A stretch of 64,000 bases of DNA from Veillonella sp. 3310 (GTDB taxonomy: Bacteria; Bacillota; Negativicutes; Veillonellales; Veillonellaceae). The stretch is taken from assembly GCF_003999875.1 (NCBI RefSeq), contig NZ_RQVJ01000002.1, forward strand, positions 124,001 to 188,000, given 5' to 3'. The position numbers and the translations under genes are program-made. Position 1 is the stretch's first letter; each line of letters begins with the position of its first letter. A model generated the notes under the pieces. The model saw only the letters and a program-made list of their open reading frames with translations, was not told where the DNA came from and made no database searches. Below, piece after piece: positions 17,531 to 26,170 of the stretch.

Positions 17531-19070
17531 AATTGGTCGTGACATTCCTATGGAATTAGAATGCCTTCAAGGTCGTCGTGTATATGAAGGTCAATTCGCT
17601 ATGACAGAAACTGGTACTCGTGCAGGTAAACCAGTCAAACTTCACACTCCAGGTGAAAATAAATTAGTAGGCTCCATCGATGAAGCTATTGAAAAAGTAG
17701 GTTTAAAAGATGGTATGTCCATTTCCTTCCATCATCATTTACGTAATGGTGACTATGTGATGAAATTGGTAATGGATCGTGTACAAGCAAAAGGAATTAA
17801 AGATATTACAATTCTTAACTCTTCCTTAGCTCCTTGTCATGAGTTTTTAATCGATATGATCAAAGATGGTACTGTAACAGCTATCGAAACATCTGGTCTT
17901 CGTGATGCGTTGGGTAAATTCTTAACATTGAACCCTGGCGTATTAAAACGACCTGTAGTGATTCGTTCCCATGGTGGACGTGCTCGTGCAGTTTGCACTG
18001 GAGAAGCTCACATTGATGTAGCTTTCATGGGCGTACCTGCTTGTGACCGTCGTGGTAATGCCACAGGCCGTAAAGGCAAATCTGCTTGCGGTGCCTTGGG
18101 TTACGCTATGGTTGACTCCCACTATGCAGATAAAACTGTATTGTTAACAGACAACCTAATTGATTATGTATATCCTATCTCCATTCCGCAAACAGATGTA
18201 GATTACATCGTTGAAGTAGAAGCTATCGGTGATCCAGAAGGTATCGCATCTGGTGCCGTAGGAATTACGAAAAATCCTGTACAAATCAAAATTGCTGAAA
18301 TGGCGGCTGAATTCCTTGATCAAGCTGGCATTATCCAAGAAGGGTTCTCCTTCCAATTGGGCGCTGGCGGAGCTCCATTAGCAGTAGCTAAATTCATTGG
18401 TGAAAAATTAGAGAAAAAAGGCGTTGTTGGTGGATTCGGCGTTGGCGGTGCTACAGGCGTACTAGTAAGCATGCTTGAAAAAGGCCACATCAAAGCCATC
18501 TATGATACACAAACATTTGATACAACAGCAGCAGCTTCCTTGGACAACAATCCAAATCATATCGAAATGAGCGCATCCATGTACGCAGACCCTACTACAG
18601 ACTGCATGACTAACTACTTAGATGTAGTTTTCTTGGGTGCTACAGAAATCGATACAGATTTCAATGTAAACTGTATGACTGACTCCAATGGTATCTTGAT
18701 GGGTGCTTCCGGTGGTCACTCCGATACAGCAGCAGGTGCAAAAGTAACTGTTATTACATGCCCATTGATTCGTGGTCGTTTGCCTATGATTCGTGAACGC
18801 GTAGAAACCGTGATCACTCCAGGTGAAAGTATCGATGTGTTGGTAACAGAACGTGGTATCGCGATCAATCCAAATCGTCAAGATTTGATCGAACGATTCA
18901 GAGACTCTAACTTGCCAATTTACACAATTGAAGAGTTACAACAAATGGCGTACGACATGGTAGGTAAACCAGAAGGTATTGAAGTATCTCATGACCCTAA
19001 AGATGTAGTAGCGATCATCGAATATCGTGATGGATCCATCATCGACGTAGTACGTAAACCATTGCTATAA
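17520..19070 (+). CDS. citF: citrate lyase alpha subunit (citrate CoA/ACP-transferase)
   Basis: Transfers the acyl carrier group from acetate to citrate. 516 aa from ATG 17520 (GAGGAAGGAG upstream, overlapping the end of citE), matching CitF length (about 510). Recognised by SHGGRARAVCTGEAHIDVA, ACDRRGNATG, SACGALGYAM, GFSFQLGAGG, NVNCMTDSNG, LMGASGGHSDTAAGAK and the ending GIAINPNRQDLIERFRDS. Last gene of the cluster and followed by a strong terminator. The lyase ligase citC and the prosthetic-group genes citX and citG are absent from this cluster. Confidence 0.93.
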   Translation: MLNKIGRDIPMELECLQGRRVYEGQFAMTETGTRAGKPVKLHTPGENKLVGSIDEAIEKVGLKDGMSISFHHHLRNGDYVMKLVMDRVQAKGIKDITILNSSLAPCHEFLIDMIKDGTVTAIETSGLRDALGKFLTLNPGVLKRPVVIRSHGGRARAVCTGEAHIDVAFMGVPACDRRGNATGRKGKSACGALGYAMVDSHYADKTVLLTDNLIDYVYPISIPQTDVDYIVEVEAIGDPEGIASGAVGITKNPVQIKIAEMAAEFLDQAGIIQEGFSFQLGAGGAPLAVAKFIGEKLEKKGVVGGFGVGGATGVLVSMLEKGHIKAIYDTQTFDTTAAASLDNNPNHIEMSASMYADPTTDCMTNYLDVVFLGATEIDTDFNVNCMTDSNGILMGASGGHSDTAAGAKVTVITCPLIRGRLPMIRERVETVITPGESIDVLVTERGIAINPNRQDLIERFRDSNLPIYTIEELQQMAYDMVGKPEGIEVSHDPKDVVAIIEYRDGSIIDVVRKPLL

Positions 19071-19090
19071 GATATTTATAGTAGTTAATA

Positions 19091-19124
19091 AAAGAGGCTA
19101 GACCTTAGGTCTAGTCTCTTTTCT
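19091..19124 (+). terminator. terminator of citDEF
   Basis: Stem AAGAGgCTAGACC (19092-19104) with GGTCTAGtCTCTT (19108-19120), followed by TTTT. Confidence 0.88.
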
Positions 19125-19277
19125 ACATATAGTGGTGAAGATACATGGGTATAAGGCAATAACACCAGGCTTACAATAAAAAAATGTTGTTTATTTTTAT
19201 GGGTTGTCATATCGCCTTATATCCTTTATCATAGAATTATAATGTATACTCTATATTAGTAAGGAGAGGTGTTACTT

Positions 19278-20003
19278 ATGAAACAACCATTAATCGGTAT
19301 CTCAGGTTCTCATATGATTGACCAAGGCGGTCCATTTCCGGGATATAAACGATCCTATGTGAATGATGATTATGTGCAGTCTGTATTAGAAGCAGGCGGC
19401 ATTCCTGTGATTATTCCATTCCAAGAAGATGAAGCCACATTGAAAGCATTGGTGGAACGCTTAGATGGTCTCATTCTTTCTGGTGGTCATGATATTGCCC
19501 CACAATTCTATGGAGAAGAACCAGAGCGTGGATTAGGCGCTATTTGGCCAGAACGAGATATTTTTGATATGCGTTTATTAGCCTATGCAAAAGAATACAA
19601 GCTTCCTATTATGGGGATTTGCCGTGGACATCAAATTATCAATGTAGCTCATAAAGGTTCCTTATATCAAGACTTACCTGCCTTTGCTACGATTAAGCAT
19701 TCCCAAAATCAAACAGCAGGATTACCAACTCACTCTATGGTGATTGAAAAGGATTCCAAATTATTTGGTATCTTAGACTCTGATACAGTCATGGTTAACT
19801 CTCATCACCACCAAATTGTGAAAGAAGTAGGCGAAGGATTACGTGTAGTAGGTCGTGCAAAAGATACCGTAGTAGAAGCTATGGAAGGCATTGACTATCC
19901 ATACCTACGTACGTATCAATTCCACCCAGAAATGATGCGTCATACAGAGTTGAATGCAGCGATTTTCAAAGACTTTGTAGAAGCAGCTAAGAAAGAGGCT
20001 TAA
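19278..20003 (+). CDS. class I glutamine amidotransferase-like (PuuD/gamma-glutamyl hydrolase family)
   Basis: 241 aa. The nucleophile elbow GICRGHQIINVA carries the catalytic cysteine near residue 113. LILSGGHDIAPQFYGEEP near residue 70 and the C-terminal FHPEM (histidine and glutamate of the triad) are typical of gamma-glutamyl-gamma-aminobutyrate hydrolase-like enzymes. The ATG at 19278 has AAGGAGAGG about 9 bases upstream and was preferred to the in-frame GTG at 19269. An amino-acid permease starts two bases after its stop, so the pair probably takes up and hydrolyses a gamma-glutamyl compound. The substrate is inferred. Confidence 0.85.
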   Translation: MKQPLIGISGSHMIDQGGPFPGYKRSYVNDDYVQSVLEAGGIPVIIPFQEDEATLKALVERLDGLILSGGHDIAPQFYGEEPERGLGAIWPERDIFDMRLLAYAKEYKLPIMGICRGHQIINVAHKGSLYQDLPAFATIKHSQNQTAGLPTHSMVIEKDSKLFGILDSDTVMVNSHHHQIVKEVGEGLRVVGRAKDTVVEAMEGIDYPYLRTYQFHPEMMRHTELNAAIFKDFVEAAKKEA

Positions 20004-20004
20004 T

Positions 20005-21330
20005 ATGGAACAAAAAGATAGTAAATTTGGCTTTTGGAGCATCGTTCTCCTCGGTATTAACGCCATTGTAGGAACAGGGATTTTCTTATTGCCGAATAAA
20101 GCATATGCTCTTATGGGTCCAGCGAGTTTAGGGGTGCTGTTATTTGATGCATTCCTTGCTATTTGTATTGCTCTATGCTTTGCTGAAGTAGCGGGATTCT
20201 TTACTCGTAATGGAGGACCCTATTTATACGCCAAACATTCCTTAGGTGACTTTTGGGGATTTGAAGTAGGCGTTCTTAAATGGATTGTGGTGCTCATCGC
20301 TTGGGCCGTTATGGCAGTAGGATTTGCGACAGCCTTGGGGGCAGCGATTCCGGCGCTATCTGGTGACTTTATGAAAGATGTCATCGCCACGATTATCATC
20401 GTTTTATTAACAGTGATTAATATTATTGGCGTTAACATGACTAAAATTCTGAACAACTTGATTACCGTATCTAAGTTAGTACCTCTATTTGCATTTATTG
20501 TGATCGGATTATTTGCTATTAATGGAACGAATTTTACACCGTTTGTACCAGATTTTGTGGAACTTTCAGATGGAGGCGTATCGGGCGCATTTGCAGCTAC
20601 TGCGATATTGCTATTCTTCGCTTACACTGGATTTGAAGCCATTGCGGTTGCCGCAGAAGATATGGAAAATCCTAAAAAGAATTTGCCTCGTGCCATCATT
20701 ACGGTCATGATCATCGTATCTGTGCTATATATGTTGGTATTGGCAGTATGTATCGGTATTATGGGTGATAGCCTTGCTAATGATAAAGCACCATTGCAAA
20801 CAGCATTTGGTCAAATTATGGGCCCATGGGGCATGTATTTCGTGCTAGCTGGTACATTATTATCTATGGGTGGCATTAACATTGCTCAATCTTTCTTGGG
20901 GCCTCGTATTGCAACATCATTGGCAGAAGATGGTATGTTACCAAGCATCCTAGCAAAACGTACGAGTTGGGGTACACCAGTTGTAGCATGTATTGTGACA
21001 GGTGTATTTAGCTTATTACTAGCATGGAGCGGTAGCTTTGTTCAGTTGGCAGCCATCAGTGCCGTATCTCGGTTTACACAGTATTTACCAACTTGTGTTT
21101 CTGTCATTATTTTCCGTAAAAAATGGGCTCATAAAGAGCGCCCATACAAAATTCCAGGAGGTATTATTATCCCTGTAATTGCCATCATTACATCTCTTTG
21201 GATGCTGGCACAAGCAAAACCTAATCAATTGATTTGGGGCCTTGGTGGTTGTATTATTATCTTGCCATTGTATTTCTTATATTTAAATAAGAAAAAACGA
21301 GGCTTAATTAAAGAAACAGAAGAATTATAA
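20005..21330 (+). CDS. APC-family amino acid permease
   Basis: 441 aa with 12 predicted membrane segments. The N-terminal GINAIVGTGIFLLP motif (residues 18-31) and FFAYTGFEAIAVAAEDMENPKKNLPRAI (around 207-234) are the substrate-site helices of the amino acid-polyamine-organocation family. It is co-transcribed with the upstream amidase. The C-terminus (IPGGIIIPVIAII) fits basic or neutral amino-acid permeases. The substrate cannot be fixed from sequence. Confidence 0.9.
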   Translation: MEQKDSKFGFWSIVLLGINAIVGTGIFLLPNKAYALMGPASLGVLLFDAFLAICIALCFAEVAGFFTRNGGPYLYAKHSLGDFWGFEVGVLKWIVVLIAWAVMAVGFATALGAAIPALSGDFMKDVIATIIIVLLTVINIIGVNMTKILNNLITVSKLVPLFAFIVIGLFAINGTNFTPFVPDFVELSDGGVSGAFAATAILLFFAYTGFEAIAVAAEDMENPKKNLPRAIITVMIIVSVLYMLVLAVCIGIMGDSLANDKAPLQTAFGQIMGPWGMYFVLAGTLLSMGGINIAQSFLGPRIATSLAEDGMLPSILAKRTSWGTPVVACIVTGVFSLLLAWSGSFVQLAAISAVSRFTQYLPTCVSVIIFRKKWAHKERPYKIPGGIIIPVIAIITSLWMLAQAKPNQLIWGLGGCIIILPLYFLYLNKKKRGLIKETEEL

Positions 21331-21342
21331 TCGGATATGAAA

Positions 21343-21366
21343 AAAAGGGTCCTTCGGGACCCTTTT
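21343..21366. terminator. shared terminator between the permease and the convergent LysR gene
   Basis: Perfect 10-bp stem AAAAGGGTCC and its complement around a TTCG tetraloop. The T-run on one strand and A-run on the other make it bidirectional. Confidence 0.92.
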
Positions 21367-21377
21367 GTATTACTATA

Positions 21378-22274
21378 TTATTCTCCAGAATGAGCTTTGT
21401 AGAATTCTAAGAATTGTTGTGCCACCATAGATAAAGGTTGACCTTTAATGGTGATAAATGCTTTATAGAATGTATTTGTCAGTTCTGTTAACTTAATACG
21501 TGTCATATCTGGATGAGATACTGTTTCTTGAGCATCCATAGGAATGATAGCTATGGTACGTCCTGACTGAGCCCATTCAATGGCAGAACTCTTCGTGGTA
21601 GTCACAGAAATGACATTAAGAGAAGAGAAGTCGTTATGATGAGCTTGCATGAGCATCCGTACGGAACCACCAGATAGACTAAGAGGACACTTGGAAATAT
21701 CTTTCCAAGAAATACTTTCTAAGTCACGGTCTGTCCAAAATAAATCTTTTCTAAAGAGCGCATATAGATCCTCTGCTTGTGTGTAGAGAACATCAAATTT
21801 GTTAGAATCTACCATTTGTTCATTGCATAATCCAATTTCAGCGCTGCCATTCAATAAAGATTCGGTTACATCTGTCATTAGTCCTTCATAAATTTCATAA
21901 CGAACGACAGGATATTGGCGCGAAAAGAAATGCAAATATTGTTGAATTAAAGCGGTAGACCTTGAAGCAGAGGAGGCAATGCGTAAGGTGCCTTCTACTT
22001 CCGAACTAAGTCTTTTTACATCGGCATAGGTAGATTCTTCGATGGAGCATAATTGCTGCGCTTTTTCATAAAAAATACGGCCTGCTTCCGTAAGGTGAAA
22101 GCTGGATCCGCGTTGACCGCGTTTGATCACTAATAGGGGGGTACCAAATTCTGCTTCTAAGTACTTGAGCTGCTTACTTAAAGCTGGTTGTGTAATATGC
22201 AGTATCTCTGCTGCTTGAGTCATATTCCCCGTTTGTACTAAGATGATAAAATTATAATAGTAAGATGTATCCAT
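21378..22274 (-). CDS. LysR-family regulator, divergent from the cystine symporter
   Basis: 298 aa. The N-terminal helix-turn-helix (NFIILVQTGNMTQAAEILH, then ITQPALSKQLKYLEAEFGTPL) is followed by the usual effector-binding domain. It is transcribed away from the tcyP-like gene with about 330 bases between the starts. This divergent arrangement usually means the LysR protein controls its neighbour, here probably a cystine carrier (CysB/CmbR/YtlI-like role, inferred). RBS AGGAGG is visible 7 bases before the ATG. Confidence 0.88.
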   Translation of the reverse strand: MDTSYYYNFIILVQTGNMTQAAEILHITQPALSKQLKYLEAEFGTPLLVIKRGQRGSSFHLTEAGRIFYEKAQQLCSIEESTYADVKRLSSEVEGTLRIASSASRSTALIQQYLHFFSRQYPVVRYEIYEGLMTDVTESLLNGSAEIGLCNEQMVDSNKFDVLYTQAEDLYALFRKDLFWTDRDLESISWKDISKCPLSLSGGSVRMLMQAHHNDFSSLNVISVTTTKSSAIEWAQSGRTIAIIPMDAQETVSHPDMTRIKLTELTNTFYKAFITIKGQPLSMVAQQFLEFYKAHSGE

Positions 22275-22604
22275 GGTATCCTCCTAAACAAAAGTAGTCA
22301 GATGTCATGTTAGATCAATTCTATTCATGGGCGCACATCATCGTACAATAGATCTCTTATTGTTAACCTTTACTACTCTATTGTACTATAAATTTTATAA
22401 TTCGTCTCCTATATTTATTAAGTAATAGTGTTAATTATTGTCTGCTATATGAATATAATGCATGGATATAAACCTATATAAGAAGTAGGATATAGACAAA
22501 AGTATATTGAGAATGGTATAATAAGGCGTATTGTTGCCTGTATAGTACAGGGACGTAAAAGTAAATTGGACTATAGTTTGGTCTGGAAAGGATGGAGAAT
22601 TTGT
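22275..22604. other. divergent regulatory region between lysR and the cystine symporter
   Basis: No gene. A good forward promoter lies at 22494-22522: TAGACA, 17 bases, then TATAAT with an extended TGG. The expected transcript start near 22529 gives a leader of about 75 bases. LysR sites are expected upstream of it. Confidence 0.6.
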
Positions 22605-23993
22605 ATGGATATGCCATTTTTTACACAATTTCTCATGATTAGCGATCCTATGACGATCGGCGTACTCGTGCTATTTGTTATCGCCTTAGGATATGTCTAT
22701 TTTCTTCAAAAAAGAAACGTTCACTTCGGCACACTAGTAATGATTGCCACAGTAGTGGGTGCTGTACTAGGGGTTGCAGTGCAGTTGATTGCAGGATTTC
22801 CTAAAAATCCAATGGACGTGGTGTTCATTAAGGAAAGCACGAAGTGGTTCTCTCTGATTGGGGGAGGATTTATTGATTTAATCCGTATGCTTGTTATTCC
22901 TGTGGTATTTATTTCCATTGTTCATGTTATCTTACATATGGATACGAACGCAAACTTAAAACGCCTTGTATCTTCCACAGGTATAGTTGCCTTAGTCATG
23001 GTAGGTATTGCGGCTATCGTGGGCTTGGTATTAGGTACAGTAACAGGATTAGGTGAAGGCACATTAGCGGTTGTAGGCGATTCTAAAATGCGTGAAGTGA
23101 AACCAGTGGTTGACACACTACGTGCCTTGATTCCGTCCAACCCTGTGAATGCTATGGCGCAAACGAATGTCATCGCCATCGTAGTATTCGGTGTTATCAT
23201 CGGTGGCATTGCTCGATTGGCTAAACAACATGGGGCTACTGATTTACAAGTTATCACAAAATTATTTGATGAAGCCTATACTGTGATTTTCTGGGTAGCT
23301 GATTTCATCATTGGTTTGATGCCTTACGGTGTGGTTGCTCTATTGGCAACTACATTAGCGCAAAAAGGATTTGGTGCTATTGCGGATATGGCATTGTTCA
23401 TTGTGCTGATCTATGTAGGCGTAGTGATTATGTTACTTGTACAAGCCGTATTATTAACACTATTCGGTGTGAGCCCTATTATGTACTTCCGCAAGGCAAA
23501 AGAAGCGTTAATTTTGGCTTTCACATCTCGTTCTAGTATGGGCGTATTGCCATTAACAGTAGAAACATTAACTAAAAAATTAGGTGTTAATCCTGCTACT
23601 GCGAATACAGTAGCAAGTTTCTGTACTACAGCAGGCATGCAAGGTTGTGCGGGCATTTTCCCAGCATTGTGTATCATCTACATTGCTCGTGTGTCTGGCG
23701 TGCCATTAGATTTCACAATGTATGTAATGAGTGTAATCGTTATTGCATTGGGCTCCTTAGGGATTGCTGGCGTACCTGGTACGGCGACTATGGCAGCATC
23801 TGTTTCCTTATCTGGTACAGGTATGGGTGCATTCTTTGGGTCTATTTCTCCAATCTTAGCAGTCGATCCTATCGTTGATATGGGACGTACGATGTTAAAT
23901 GTAAGCGGTTCCATGACAAATGCAATTGTGGTGGATAGATTACAAGGAACTTTTGATCAAGAAGCATTTAATGATACAAAAACAATTCGATAA
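22605..23993 (+). CDS. dicarboxylate/amino acid:cation symporter, TcyP-like L-cystine carrier
   Basis: 462 aa from ATG 22605 (AAAGGATGGAG upstream), the length of Bacillus TcyP. It belongs to the DAACS family but matches the cystine branch: TKWFSLIGGGFIDLIRMLVIP near residue 83, LAFTSRSSMGVLPLTVE near 315, QGCAGIFPAL near 348, and VDMGRTMLNVSGSMTNA near 430. Eight helices and two re-entrant loops are expected. It is monocistronic, ending in a shared terminator. The divergent LysR gene supports a sulfur-amino-acid role, which is inferred. Confidence 0.85.
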   Translation: MDMPFFTQFLMISDPMTIGVLVLFVIALGYVYFLQKRNVHFGTLVMIATVVGAVLGVAVQLIAGFPKNPMDVVFIKESTKWFSLIGGGFIDLIRMLVIPVVFISIVHVILHMDTNANLKRLVSSTGIVALVMVGIAAIVGLVLGTVTGLGEGTLAVVGDSKMREVKPVVDTLRALIPSNPVNAMAQTNVIAIVVFGVIIGGIARLAKQHGATDLQVITKLFDEAYTVIFWVADFIIGLMPYGVVALLATTLAQKGFGAIADMALFIVLIYVGVVIMLLVQAVLLTLFGVSPIMYFRKAKEALILAFTSRSSMGVLPLTVETLTKKLGVNPATANTVASFCTTAGMQGCAGIFPALCIIYIARVSGVPLDFTMYVMSVIVIALGSLGIAGVPGTATMAASVSLSGTGMGAFFGSISPILAVDPIVDMGRTMLNVSGSMTNAIVVDRLQGTFDQEAFNDTKTIR

Positions 23994-24052
23994 GGTATAA
24001 GTAATGCCATAGATACAGGATGTATCTATGATGAAAGTACTGAGAAATAAAT

Positions 24053-24098
24053 AAAAGGCTGTAGCCTACTGATTTGCAGGGGCTACAGCCTATTTGTA
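24053..24098. terminator. shared terminator between the cystine symporter and the secreted protein gene
   Basis: Perfect 11-bp stem AGGCTGTAGCC (24056-24066) with its complement at 24081-24091. A-rich on the left and T-rich on the right, so it can serve both convergent genes. A second perfect 9-bp hairpin (24009-24029) precedes it. Confidence 0.85.
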
Positions 24099-24101
24099 TA
24101 T

Positions 24102-24593
24102 TTACCAGCGATCAACGCCAAGATGTTTTTCCATGCGGCGCATCATGCGTGCGAAAGCGTCATCATCTTCTTTCTTTTGAGATTTTGTTTCCTCAGCTAC
24201 AGGAATGATATTGTTAGATGTGATAATTACTGTATCTCCGAAGGAATGGTATGTATGACTACCTACACGTTTAGTTTGGGAGTAGCTTTCATCGTAAGAG
24301 TATGGTTCTACACGATCTTTATGGAAGAAGTCGTCCTTATTATATTCACGTACACCCGCGTTGTAAGCATCGATAGCGGCACGTTTTTTAGTAATCAACA
24401 TTTGAATTACTGCATCTGTATCGGCTAAGTAATCCTCTAGATCCTTTGTATAGGCCTTCATATCTTCCGTAGATGCCATTTTGAAAGACACAGGTTTATG
24501 TTCTCCCTGAAAACTAGGATAATTAATGGATGCAGCAAAAGCGGAAGAGCCGATAGTCATGGCTAGGGTTGTTAATAGTAATGCACGTTTCAT
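24102..24593 (-). CDS. small secreted protein of unknown function
   Basis: 163 aa. Residues 1-21 form a clear Sec signal peptide (positive start, hydrophobic core, AFA-A cleavage site). The mature part is hydrophilic, with a helical, charged middle (EDMKAYTKDLEDYLADTD) and a Lys/Asp/Arg-rich tail ending RMMRRMEKHLGVDRW. No family is recognised. It has its own RBS (AAGGAGACGC) and a terminator shared with the cystine symporter. Periplasmic or surface location is inferred. Confidence 0.8.
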   Translation of the reverse strand: MKRALLLTTLAMTIGSSAFAASINYPSFQGEHKPVSFKMASTEDMKAYTKDLEDYLADTDAVIQMLITKKRAAIDAYNAGVREYNKDDFFHKDRVEPYSYDESYSQTKRVGSHTYHSFGDTVIITSNNIIPVAEETKSQKKEDDDAFARMMRRMEKHLGVDRW

Positions 24594-24876
24594 AAGCGTC
24601 TCCTTCTTAGTATCTAGTGTATAAATCTTAATTAGGTATCTCCTATTAGTAGGTTACCCAGAGTATATTATATGCTATTTCAAGGCTTTCATAGGGAGGG
24701 TAAACTATGAATTAACATATAATTAGAAGCATAGGAGTTAGAACTAATTTAGTGTATCCTATCATCTGTAACTAAAGTATATCTTACTAATATGAAGAGA
24801 AGATGATGAATACTAAAAGATAGTTATCTCGGCTACATAGAGAATATCCATGAACTTATATAGATTAGCATACAAA

Positions 24877-24902
24877 AAAGCGACTGTTTTCACAGTCGCT
24901 TT
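24877..24902 (-). terminator. terminator of the rubrerythrin transcript
   Basis: Read on the minus strand: AAAGCGACTG, loop, CAGTCGCTTT followed by a run of six T and then GTATG. It lies about 200 bases beyond the stop codon, so the mRNA has an unusually long 3' tail. Confidence 0.88.
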
Positions 24903-24923
24903 AGTATACCTATACTAGCTCTA

Positions 24924-25094
24924 ACCCACTTGGGATGATGTATATGTAATTTGACCCACTTGGGTAGATATCATTACTACTTAGTATATTGTGTATATCA
25001 GGCACTTGCCTTTAGAACTACTTAGTTCTTATGTTGATTGGTTTGTATCACTTGATACAGTTGTATAGTACTTATCTAAGAAACCACTCGGTTT
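24924..25094 (-). repeat. array of eight mini-hairpins with a common AAGT-type loop in the rubrerythrin 3' untranslated region
   Basis: On the minus strand the hairpins read in order: AAACC-GAGT-GGTTT (25094-25081), TAGaT-AAGT-ACTA (loop 25073-25070), GTATC-AAGT-GATAC (25057-25046), AGAACT-AAGT-AGTTCT (25029-25014), GGC-AAGT-GCC (25010-25001), TACT-AAGT-AGTA (24986-24975), ACCC-AAGT-GGGT (24965-24954) and CCC-AAGT-GGG (24934-24925). Stems differ completely yet stay complementary, while the four-base loop is constant. Loops are spaced 16-30 bases apart. Related hairpins sit in the 5' leader of the same gene. The structure is seen directly; its function is unknown. Confidence 0.85.
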
Positions 25095-25099
25095 ACTAA

Positions 25100-25648
25100 T
25101 TAGATAAGAGTTTCTCCGTGTTGAGAGAAGAATGCTTGTGGATGAGCACATACTGGGCAAAGTTTAGGAGCTTCTTCACCGATGTGGATGTAACCACAGT
25201 TAGCACAGATCCAAGCAACTGGTTGTTCACGTTTGAACACTGTACCGCCTTCAACAGCTGTTACAAGGTCAAGGTAACGTTCTTCGTGACGAGCTTCGAT
25301 AACACCAACTTGTTCGAATAAGTAAGCGATTTTAGCGAAACCTTCTTCTTTTGCAACTTTAGCAAATTCTGGGTACATTACAGTGTGTTCGTAGTGTTCA
25401 CCAGCAGCAGCGTCTTTTAAGTTGATCGCTACGTCAGCGTTTACATCGCCACCGTGTAATAATTTGAACCATACTTTAGCATGAGCGGATTCGTTGATTG
25501 CTGTTTCTTCGAAGTAATCAGCGATTTTGTTCATACCAGCTTTGCGAGCTGCACTTGCATAGTATGTATATTTACGGTTAGCTTGAGATTCACCAGCGAA
25601 TGCTGCTTGAAGATTTTTTTCTGTTTGAGTACCTTTTAATTCTGGCAT
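25100..25648 (-). CDS. rubrerythrin (peroxide-reducing diiron protein)
   Basis: 182 aa. The N-terminal four-helix ferritin-like domain has the diiron glutamates and histidines (AFAGESQANRKY near residue 14, EETAINESAHAKVWF near 47, EEGFAKIAYLFEQVGVIEARHEERY near 100-125). The C-terminal rubredoxin domain has CANCGYIHIGEEAPKLCPVC (residues 148-167) for one iron. Rubrerythrin reduces hydrogen peroxide in anaerobes, in the cytoplasm. It has a strong promoter with an upstream A/T tract, a 117-base leader and a 200-base tail, both full of small hairpins, which suggests post-transcriptional control or a second RNA role. Confidence 0.95.
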   Translation of the reverse strand: MPELKGTQTEKNLQAAFAGESQANRKYTYYASAARKAGMNKIADYFEETAINESAHAKVWFKLLHGGDVNADVAINLKDAAAGEHYEHTVMYPEFAKVAKEEGFAKIAYLFEQVGVIEARHEERYLDLVTAVEGGTVFKREQPVAWICANCGYIHIGEEAPKLCPVCAHPQAFFSQHGETLI

Positions 25649-25660
25649 TTTCTTTCCTCC

Positions 25661-25754
25661 ATGTACTTTACATAGTTGTAATAAAATAAATACTTATTTG
25701 TATAGTGGGCTTGTTCACCTGAACAAGTCCCTATTGATTTCGTTACTTAACGAA
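25661..25754 (-). promoter_or_regulatory. structured 5' leader of rubrerythrin with AAGT-type hairpins
   Basis: Minus strand, in order: TTCGTT-AAGT-AACGAA (25754-25739); a 10-bp stem with loop AGGT (25730-25707); AAAT-AAGT-ATTT (25699-25688); and ATGTA-AAG-TACAT (25673-25661), which ends directly at the Shine-Dalgarno GGAGG (25660-25656). The loops match those of the 3' array of the same mRNA. Confidence 0.8.
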
Positions 25755-26170
25755 TAATCATTGTTGATTACATTATAGACTATGAAAATGAGAAATGCAA
25801 GTCTTTTTTTAGAAAATTTTAAAAATTTTTTATAAATGATAAAGCCTCTCAATCGGCTTTGTTATCGCATTTATAGCTATTTAATTCCCTATGAAAATAA
25901 GGGGATTATACAGAATAGAAATTGAGAATCGAACTCAAAAGATAAAACCATAATGATAATATATAGAAAACCCTCTATTTATAGGCTTTCCTAGATAGGA
26001 AGAAGAAACGGGTGCTTATGAGATACTACTAAGTGATACTAGTCATCAATGGTACTGGTATATTTGTATAAGATAGAGGAGAAACTTTTACAAATGCACA
26101 TAGGGCCCTATAGAGAAATATAAAGTTAGATGATATACTATACACATAATCATGAAAATAGGAGGTGCCT
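25755..26170. other. intergenic region between rubrerythrin and the DUF951 gene
   Basis: Holds the rubrerythrin promoter on the left and a short hairpin AAAGCC/GGCTTT near 25841-25861. An extended -10 for the DUF951 gene, TGA-TATACT, lies at 26131-26139. The middle (about 25870-26120) shows nothing recognisable. Confidence 0.5.
25772..25832 (-). promoter_or_regulatory. strong promoter of rubrerythrin with A/T-rich upstream element
   Basis: On the minus strand: TTGCAT (25800-25795), 17 bases, TATAAT (25777-25772). Directly upstream (25801-25832) lie alternating A and T tracts, as in an UP element. The expected start is near 25765. No Fur- or PerR-like box was recognised here. Confidence 0.8.

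Larger units (their letters stand above)
24594..25099. other. intergenic region holding the rubrerythrin 3' untranslated region
   Basis: No gene. The part 24870-25099 is the probable 3' untranslated region of the rubrerythrin mRNA (minus strand), with a hairpin array and terminator described separately. The part 24594-24870 should hold the promoter of the secreted-protein gene; nothing else was recognised there. Confidence 0.6.

Noticed and set aside
19150-19221. Inverted repeat TATAAGGC/GCCTTATA ahead of the PuuD-like gene
   Set aside because: Eight bases with a 56-base gap; could be an operator but there is no supporting regulator next to it.
24925-25094. Hairpin array considered as a CRISPR or tandem repeat array
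   Set aside because: The units share only the loop; stems and spacers differ in sequence and length, so it is not a direct-repeat array.
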